This document shows positions 1 through 3,986 of a stretch of DNA of 6,024 bases, one piece after another. The notes below the pieces were generated by a model. The model was not told the DNA's origin and did no database searches. It saw only the letters and a program-made list of their open reading frames with translations. Origin of the DNA: JAOAFZ01 sp964407325. GTDB lineage: Bacteria > Patescibacteriota > Microgenomatia > UBA1406 > GWC2-37-13. Made by a program: the position numbers and the translations under genes. Where the stretch lies: contig CAYOVA010000039.1 in NCBI GenBank assembly GCA_964407325.1, forward strand, positions 1-6,024. The letters run 5' to 3'. Numbering within the stretch: the first letter of the stretch is position 1; each line of letters starts with the position of its first letter.

Positions 1-23
1 GCGGGTGGGGGCGCCGCGCTTTC
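1..23 (+). repeat. Repeat E, left copy (inverted partner at 3778-3800)
   Basis: These 23 bases are the exact reverse complement of 3778-3800. The copy begins at the window edge, so the match may extend further left. The right copy belongs to a larger hairpin (stem 8 bp, loop 8 nt, 3782-3805), and this copy holds that hairpin's loop and one arm. The repeat points inward from both sides of the four-gene block at 84-3723. It could be a terminal repeat, one half of a palindromic insertion site, or a dispersed GC-rich palindrome of the genome. Confidence 0.85.
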
Positions 24-25
24 CG

Positions 26-47
26 TTATTTTTTGCGCGCGCGATTT
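26..47 (-). repeat. Repeat A' (inverted copy of recombinase 3' segment A)
   Basis: This 22-bp stretch is the exact reverse complement of 5298-5319, which lies inside the recombinase coding sequence and encodes part of its C-terminal region. It contains an alternating GCGCGCGC tract next to a T-rich run. It lies two bases after repeat E, and the bases around that join (TTTCCG, 20-25) recur at 3773-3778. A chance 22-bp match in a window this size is very unlikely. Confidence 0.85.
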
Positions 48-69
48 GTACTTCTGTTTTAAATTGTAT

Positions 70-78
70 TGTTATAAT
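70..78 (+). promoter_or_regulatory. Extended -10 promoter, probably giving a leaderless mRNA
   Basis: TGTTATAAT is a perfect extended -10 (TG, one base, TATAAT). The ATG of the first gene is only 5 nt after the hexamer, so the expected transcription start falls on or within 1-3 nt of the start codon. No good -35 is seen; TTGTAC at 46-51 has too long a spacer. No Shine-Dalgarno sequence is possible in such a transcript. Confidence 0.6.
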
Positions 79-83
79 TTATT

Positions 84-608
84 ATGATAGTAAATTCTGT
101 ACCTTCAGAAAATGAGTTATCACATATCAAAGGTAGAATTGGAGAAATCTACTTAGAAACTTTGTGCTTAAGCGTTAATTATTCATGTACTTCATGTAAG
201 GGATCTGATTTTGATTCTTTGGGTATAGATTATATGTTAATCAATTATCCGCAAGGGACAAAAAGAGATATTTCAGTTGAAGACTCTAAAACTCTCTATA
301 TTCAGATAAAAGGAACCTCAAAGAGCAGTTTATCAATGTTCAAAGATAATGGTGATGAATACATCTATACCTTATCGAAATCCGTATATAGACCATCTGG
401 AATGAAAACATTGATAGTCATTGTTTGCGCTCCAGAAGAAGATACCTATGGTGATTGGATACTAATTGAAGCTGAAAAGCTACTTCTTCATTCTACCGCA
501 TACTTTATTGAAGTTCCTAAAAACGGATTTAAAGAACAAACTAAAATCAAGATACCAAAATCGAATGTACTAAATAAAGAGAGTTTAGAACAAATTTTCA
601 TCAATTAG
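84..608 (+). CDS. DUF4365-like PD-(D/E)xK nuclease-fold protein
   Basis: A 174-aa soluble protein with no signal peptide or membrane segment. It shows the ordered signature of a PD-(D/E)xK nuclease fold as found in DUF4365-type proteins: a GRIGE motif with Glu at about residue 21, an acidic segment ending in GID (Asp49), a beta strand, then QIKG (Gln74, Lys76). In that fold the Glu, Asp and QxK residues would bind metal and cleave DNA or RNA, so these are the likely active residues. The start is set by the promoter 5 nt upstream. The next gene begins 1 nt after the stop, so the two are almost certainly co-translated and may act together. Proteins with this domain occur alone or in restriction and defence loci, but no substrate can be read from the sequence. 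The family call rests on motif recognition. The gene is visibly more AT-rich than the recombinase. Confidence 0.65.
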   Translation: MIVNSVPSENELSHIKGRIGEIYLETLCLSVNYSCTSCKGSDFDSLGIDYMLINYPQGTKRDISVEDSKTLYIQIKGTSKSSLSMFKDNGDEYIYTLSKSVYRPSGMKTLIVIVCAPEEDTYGDWILIEAEKLLLHSTAYFIEVPKNGFKEQTKIKIPKSNVLNKESLEQIFIN

Positions 609-609
609 C

Positions 610-1782
610 ATGAGTAAGCAATTAATTATTCCACCGGTTTTGCTTATCAAAACAATGACTTTGCTTGGTTGGGTCAAAGAGGATGCTGAAGTAGATGAAA
701 GTACTGTTTTACGTTACAAAGATAATTTTAATGTAAAAGTATATATTCCTAAGTCCGTTGATAAAATTGATTATTCTTTTCACCAAAATAGAACGCTTAG
801 TTATTTACTGAGAACGTTAAAGATAGAGGAAACCGAAGAAACTTTATCAGAAATTCAGCAACAAATACTTTTCCCTAACTATAAACTTATAAATCGCATT
901 GTCATTGAAGACCGACACAACAGTGAAACAGTTCCTTTTGAGTATGCTGATAGAGTAATAAAATATAATATTTCCTCTTTTAAGACAGAATACGTATTAA
1001 CCGCTGCGAAACAGATTCCTTTAGAAAATTTTCAAATGAATCATACGAGGAAAGGTAGCTTTGTAATACCCATTTCTATTCCTGCTGAATATGATGAAAA
1101 TACTTTATTACCGATTCCATCACTTACCAATACTGTTCTTAAAAACTATTTAGATAAGATCAACAATCTTGCGGATTTAGATATTACTAACGAAAAAAAG
1201 TTCGCTGAACAAGCGATTGAAAGGAATATAGATTCCAAACTTGTAAAAGACTTCATGTCTCAAGATGGTTTAGCAAAATACAACAAGCAATATGAAAAAA
1301 TTGTGGAACGTGTAGAAATTTCAGGGGAATCAAGCCCAATTATAGACTTTAACCTGGCTGATAGTGAAAAACACTTCTCAAAAGCATATTTAGAAAAGCT
1401 GCAAGTTGTCCCAGATGTATTTATAGAAACTCTTAAAAGTCTGGAAATAAAGACTGACCAGGGTCATATTAACGAAGAAGACGTAAGTATTGAAGCAATA
1501 GTAGATTCTTTAAGCTACAGCGACAAAAACAGAACCGAAGGAACAATGAAATTTACAATTTACAAAGTAGGAAATGAAGCTGTAAAGAAACCGTTTAAAG
1601 CAGTGGCATCAGGCCTAACAAAAAAAAGACTAAAAAAATTCGGTGAGATATTTTATACCGCTGAAATAGTAAAGCTTCGAGGAGATGTTTTTAAATCTAA
1701 AGGTAAAATTGGTGATTTACGTATTGAAGAAATTTTAGAAGCAGATAAACAACCAGACTTATTTAAAGAAATAGTTAAATAA
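610..1782 (+). CDS. Hypothetical protein, second gene of the nuclease operon
   Basis: A 390-aa protein that I do not recognise. It has no signal peptide, membrane helix or cysteine cluster. It is rich in Lys, Glu, Ile and Asn, and the middle (about residues 185-285) looks helical and charged. The last 80 or so residues are basic, with alternating hydrophobic strands (around TMKFTIYKV and the run KKRLKKF) and an ending like GDVFKSKGKIGDLRIEEI. This could be a small beta-barrel or nucleic-acid-binding domain, but that is only an impression. Its ATG follows the upstream stop by one base with no separate ribosome site, so translation is probably coupled to the nuclease-like gene. That suggests a partner: a specificity subunit, inhibitor or effector. 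Its last 8 bases overlap the end of the convergent reductase gene. Confidence 0.75.
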   Translation: MSKQLIIPPVLLIKTMTLLGWVKEDAEVDESTVLRYKDNFNVKVYIPKSVDKIDYSFHQNRTLSYLLRTLKIEETEETLSEIQQQILFPNYKLINRIVIEDRHNSETVPFEYADRVIKYNISSFKTEYVLTAAKQIPLENFQMNHTRKGSFVIPISIPAEYDENTLLPIPSLTNTVLKNYLDKINNLADLDITNEKKFAEQAIERNIDSKLVKDFMSQDGLAKYNKQYEKIVERVEISGESSPIIDFNLADSEKHFSKAYLEKLQVVPDVFIETLKSLEIKTDQGHINEEDVSIEAIVDSLSYSDKNRTEGTMKFTIYKVGNEAVKKPFKAVASGLTKKRLKKFGEIFYTAEIVKLRGDVFKSKGKIGDLRIEEILEADKQPDLFKEIVK

Positions 1783-2725
1783 TTGAGAGAATAGCTTTCG
1801 TAATCTGAATATCCTGTACAGCAACCCCTGTTAAATCCGCAATTGTAATTTGCTCATCGTTTTCCCGCTTGGCACCGATCTTTATCAAACTTCCCAGTTC
1901 AATAATTTTGTCTTGACCTAAAATTCCCCCTTTAACCGCGTGTGAAATATCGCCATGATCTATACATTGTTCTATGCTGTCTGCAAGAACTACATCAGCT
2001 TTGGTAAATAGTTGAGGATCAAGTTCCTGTTTTCCTTCGCTATCGGCACCCATGGCTGTGATGTGTGTACCGGGTTGTATCTGATTTGCGAAAATAAGCG
2101 GTTTTGTCGATGGAGTTGTCGTAACAATAAGGTTACAGTTATTTGTCACTTCTTCAATATTCTCTGTCAAAATTATATCAAATACAAACTTTTCCATACC
2201 CTTTCTATAACTTTCCAATGCCTTTTTGCTTCTTCCCCAGACAAACACTCTCTTGCATTCAGTCACATATTGAAGATACTGCAATTGTAATCTGGCTTGA
2301 GTACCTGTTCCTACAATTCCAATGGCTTTGACAGTCGAGGGCGCAAGATACTTTGCCACAACAGCACCAGCAAAAGCAGTTCTCACATCAGTAAGATAGC
2401 CTTCATCTAATAGAATTGATAATAACTCACCGGTTTTACTATCAAAAACTAGCATCAAGCCATTACTTGAATGTAAGCCATTCTTTGGATTTTCATAAAA
2501 ACTGGAAGCTACTTTCACTACATAACAATCATCATTTTTGATGTATCCATATTTGATATGAACATCTCCCGGCGGATGTAAAAATCCAAGATGCCCAACA
2601 GGAGGTGCTATTACTTTATTATCCGAATAAGCAATAAATCCATCTTCTATAGCCTGTAAAAGAACCTTCACATCAATACTATCAAGTATTTTTTCGATGT
2701 GTTTTTTATCAAGAATTTTGGTCAT
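1775..2725 (-). CDS. Ornithine cyclodeaminase/mu-crystallin family reductase
   Basis: A 316-aa NAD(P)-dependent enzyme of normal family length. Visible hallmarks are Lys58 and Lys71 in the N-terminal substrate domain, TDVRTA with Arg115, a Rossmann nucleotide loop GTGTQA (139-144), AMGADSEGKQEL with Asp228, and the C-terminal DLTGVAVQD (297-305). The family includes ornithine cyclodeaminase, alanine and iminosuccinate reductases (BhcD), SbnB and EutC, so the exact substrate cannot be fixed. Its ATG overlaps the TGA of the upstream dehydratase as ATGA, preceded by a purine-rich AAAGAGA, so the pair is translationally coupled. A dehydratase producing an imine and a reductase of this family is the logic of BhcB-BhcD; EutB-EutC is the alternative pairing. 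Its 3' end overlaps the convergent hypothetical gene by 8 bp. Confidence 0.9.
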   Translation of the reverse strand: MTKILDKKHIEKILDSIDVKVLLQAIEDGFIAYSDNKVIAPPVGHLGFLHPPGDVHIKYGYIKNDDCYVVKVASSFYENPKNGLHSSNGLMLVFDSKTGELLSILLDEGYLTDVRTAFAGAVVAKYLAPSTVKAIGIVGTGTQARLQLQYLQYVTECKRVFVWGRSKKALESYRKGMEKFVFDIILTENIEEVTNNCNLIVTTTPSTKPLIFANQIQPGTHITAMGADSEGKQELDPQLFTKADVVLADSIEQCIDHGDISHAVKGGILGQDKIIELGSLIKIGAKRENDEQITIADLTGVAVQDIQITKAILSII

Positions 2726-3723
2726 AAAATCTCTTTTAATTTAGCAGTTGCAATATTTGCTCCACACATAAGCAAAACTATTTTCTTCCCAACATATTGT
2801 TCTTTTTGCTTGAGGAAACTTGCTAAAGTAACCCCTGCTGCACCCTCGATGATTTTGTGATGGACATCTATCATCATCTTTATGGATTGTTTTATTTCTG
2901 TTTCGGAAACGAGGATAAAATCGTCAACAACTTGTTTACATATATCGTAGGTAATTGATCCTTCCTCGAAGCCACCACCAGATCCGTCCGATAGGGTATC
3001 TCTATTGTGTGAGTCAACAAACTGACCAGACTGTATACTTTCGTACATTTCAGCTGAATTTTCCGGCAAACACCCAATTACTTTGGTGTGTGAACTTTTC
3101 GCTCTCAAGTAGCTCCCAATACCGGAAATAAGTCCACCGCCACCAATTGTTACGAATATAGCATCTGGATTGTAAAGCTGGTCTAATACTTCAACAGCTA
3201 TTGTTCCCTGACCAGCAATAATATCAATATCGTTATACGGTGAAACCCAGGTCATATTGCGTTCTTTAGCAACTTTTTTAGCCTGACCGTGGATGATGGT
3301 ATCTGATGAAGATTCACCAAACAGCTCGATTTCTGATCCGTAGCGTTTAATTGCTTCTACTTTTGCAGGGTCGGCATTTTTTGGAACAAATACAACGCAT
3401 TTTACTCCGGCATCTTTTGCTGCTTTGGCAAGAGCCTGTCCATGATTACCGGTAGACGCAGTAATAACTCCCCTTTGTTTCTCTTCTTCAGTAAGAAGTC
3501 TGACTTTATTTGTTGCTCCCCGGATTTTAAATGATCCGGTTACTTGCTCGCTTTCGAGCTTAAAAAACACCTGAGATCCAGTTATTTCGTTAAAGTAGAG
3601 AGACTCCATAAGCGGAGTTTTTAAAACAGACGGTCTTATTGTTTTGTCGGCTTCTTCTATTTTTTTTATGAGATTTAAGTCCATGAGTTGTTTTTGTACT
3701 TTTGTATCAGTGTATTGTAACAT
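2722..3723 (-). CDS. PLP-dependent threonine/serine dehydratase-like enzyme
   Basis: A fold-type II PLP enzyme of 333 aa with no ACT regulatory domain, so it resembles catabolic threonine dehydratase, serine racemase, EutB or BhcB rather than biosynthetic IlvA. Seen in order: KTPL, SFKIRGA with the PLP-binding Lys66, STGNHG (90-95) contacting substrate and cofactor, the phosphate loop GGGGLISG (194-201), a EutB-like segment LSDGSGGGFEEGSIT (about 244-258), and CGANI (320-324) near the pyridine nitrogen. The substrate is probably a beta-hydroxy amino acid, dehydrated to an enamine/imine. It is followed by the reductase with an ATGA overlap. The start is uncertain. The first ATG (3723) lies at the end of an A-rich leader shared with the recombinase, whereas Met14 (ATG at 3682-3684) would match usual family N-termini better. 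Neither has a clear Shine-Dalgarno. Confidence 0.9.
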   Translation of the reverse strand: MLQYTDTKVQKQLMDLNLIKKIEEADKTIRPSVLKTPLMESLYFNEITGSQVFFKLESEQVTGSFKIRGATNKVRLLTEEEKQRGVITASTGNHGQALAKAAKDAGVKCVVFVPKNADPAKVEAIKRYGSEIELFGESSSDTIIHGQAKKVAKERNMTWVSPYNDIDIIAGQGTIAVEVLDQLYNPDAIFVTIGGGGLISGIGSYLRAKSSHTKVIGCLPENSAEMYESIQSGQFVDSHNRDTLSDGSGGGFEEGSITYDICKQVVDDFILVSETEIKQSIKMMIDVHHKIIEGAAGVTLASFLKQKEQYVGKKIVLLMCGANIATAKLKEIL

Positions 3724-3740
3724 TTTTTCGTTTTTTCTTC
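3721..3740 (-). repeat. Leader repeat F' (copy of the recombinase leader F)
   Basis: Read on the minus strand, this A-rich stretch ends in the ATG of the dehydratase gene. It matches 3945-3965 on the plus strand except for a single inserted G (ACGAAA versus ACGGAAA). Both copies end in ATG. Low complexity weakens the match, but both copies follow a related CCCGT..TCA element, which supports common origin. Confidence 0.55.
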
Positions 3741-3741
3741 T

Positions 3742-3758
3742 AGCCCGTGAAACGGGCT
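3742..3758 (-). other. Hairpin just upstream of the dehydratase leader
   Basis: AGCCCGT and ACGGGCT form a perfect 7-bp stem with a 3-nt loop. On the minus strand it is followed by a purine-rich run, not T residues, so it is not an intrinsic terminator. Its left half resembles C' (ACCCGT/TCA pattern, 9 of 11 bases) and sits in the same place relative to F' as C' does to F. It would lie in the 5' untranslated region of the dehydratase-reductase mRNA. Confidence 0.55.
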
Positions 3759-3775
3759 GTTCGAGCCGACGGTTT
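3759..3775 (-). repeat. Repeat B' (inverted copy of recombinase 3' segment B)
   Basis: This is an exact 17-bp reverse complement of 5346-5362 in the recombinase coding sequence. It lies immediately next to repeat E' at the right end of the four-gene block, overlapping the direct repeat TTTCCG at 3773-3778. The matching segment A' lies at the left end of the block. Confidence 0.8.
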
Positions 3776-3777
3776 CC

Positions 3778-3800
3778 GAAAGCGCGGCGCCCCCACCCGC
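3778..3800 (-). repeat. Repeat E', right copy, part of a GC-rich hairpin
   Basis: This is the exact 23-bp inverted partner of 1-23. It also takes part in a local hairpin, with GCGCGGCG (3782-3789) and CGCCGCGC (3798-3805) forming an 8-bp stem around an 8-nt C-rich loop. Because the left copy starts at the window edge, the full repeat length is unknown. Confidence 0.85.
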
Positions 3801-3809
3801 CGCGCCTAA

Positions 3810-3839
3810 ATCATACAAATTTCTGTTCGGATTTCACAA
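3810..3839 (-). promoter_or_regulatory. Possible promoter for the dehydratase-reductase operon
   Basis: On the minus strand, TTGTGA (3834-3839) and TATGAT (3810-3815) are separated by 18 bp, in the AT-rich gap between repeats D' and E'. A transcript from here would carry the E' hairpin, the B' segment and the 3742-3758 hairpin before the start codon. The hexamers are weak, and this is a best guess in the only AT-rich stretch available. Confidence 0.3.
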
Positions 3840-3846
3840 AAAACGT

Positions 3847-3928
3847 TCACATATCGCGATTTTTCGCTTACTCCGTCCCTGCGCTGAGCCGCAGGCGCTT
3901 GTGCGGCCAGCGCTGCAAAGCCTTTTTT
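3847..3928 (-). repeat. Repeat D', left arm of perfect 82-bp inverted repeat
   Basis: All 82 bases are the reverse complement of 5399-5480. In plus orientation this arm starts TCACATATCGCG and ends in T6, exactly the sequence that follows the tRNA-Glu 3' end on the other strand. It carries an imperfect hairpin (12-bp stem, one bulged base, 8-nt loop, 3881-3913). Followed by T6, it may end transcription coming toward the recombinase from the left. No target-site duplication is seen outside the two arms. Confidence 0.95.
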
Positions 3929-3929
3929 G

Positions 3930-3943
3930 ATCCCGTATCAAAT
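3930..3943 (-). repeat. Repeat C' (continuation of the inverted repeat)
   Basis: These 14 bases are the exact reverse complement of 5364-5377. Together with D' they extend the inverted repeat to 96 matched bases. Here C' and D' are separated by 1 nt, whereas in the recombinase copy they are separated by 21 nt (5378-5398). That indicates a 20-nt insertion or deletion in one copy. Confidence 0.85.
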
Positions 3944-3971
3944 TGAAGAAAAAACGGAAAAAATGTATGAG
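3943..3971 (+). promoter_or_regulatory. Possible recombinase promoter
   Basis: TTGAAG (3943-3948) and TATGAG (3966-3971) are spaced 17 bp and each matches consensus at 4 of 6 positions. The predicted start of transcription is about 5 nt before the recombinase ATG, which would give a very short leader like that of the first gene. The element overlaps repeat F and the start of the small leader frame, and it is weak. Confidence 0.3.
3945..3965 (+). repeat. Leader repeat F (inverted copy at 3721-3740)
   Basis: A purine-rich leader ending in ATG, 20 of 21 bases matching the sequence that ends in the dehydratase start codon on the opposite strand. In this copy the ATG opens only a 7-codon frame ahead of the recombinase gene. 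Confidence 0.5.
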
Positions 3972-3986
3972 AGAATGGGTCTATGA
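3963..3986 (+). CDS. Possible 7-aa leader peptide overlapping the recombinase start
   Basis: ATG at 3963 opens MYERMGL, and its TGA (3984-3986) overlaps the recombinase ATG (3983-3985) in an ATGA arrangement typical of translational coupling. It could tune recombinase translation, but a frame this short arises easily by chance. The weak promoter proposed nearby would exclude its start codon. Confidence 0.2.
   Translation: MYERMGL

Noticed and set aside
2012..2331. Two plus-strand open frames inside the reductase gene
   Set aside because: They lie antisense to a gene with clear family motifs and have no motif or ribosome site of their own.
3742..3758. Intrinsic terminator
   Set aside because: No T run follows the stem on either strand.
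3721..3982. Integron attC site or CRISPR array
   Set aside because: No RYYYAAC/GTTRRRY pair, no integron integrase, and the repeats are few, inverted and unevenly spaced.
3724..3982. Duplicate fragment of the tRNA-Glu 3' end (second att site)
   Set aside because: Only TCA of the tRNA is present at the left arm; no T-arm sequence occurs elsewhere in the window.
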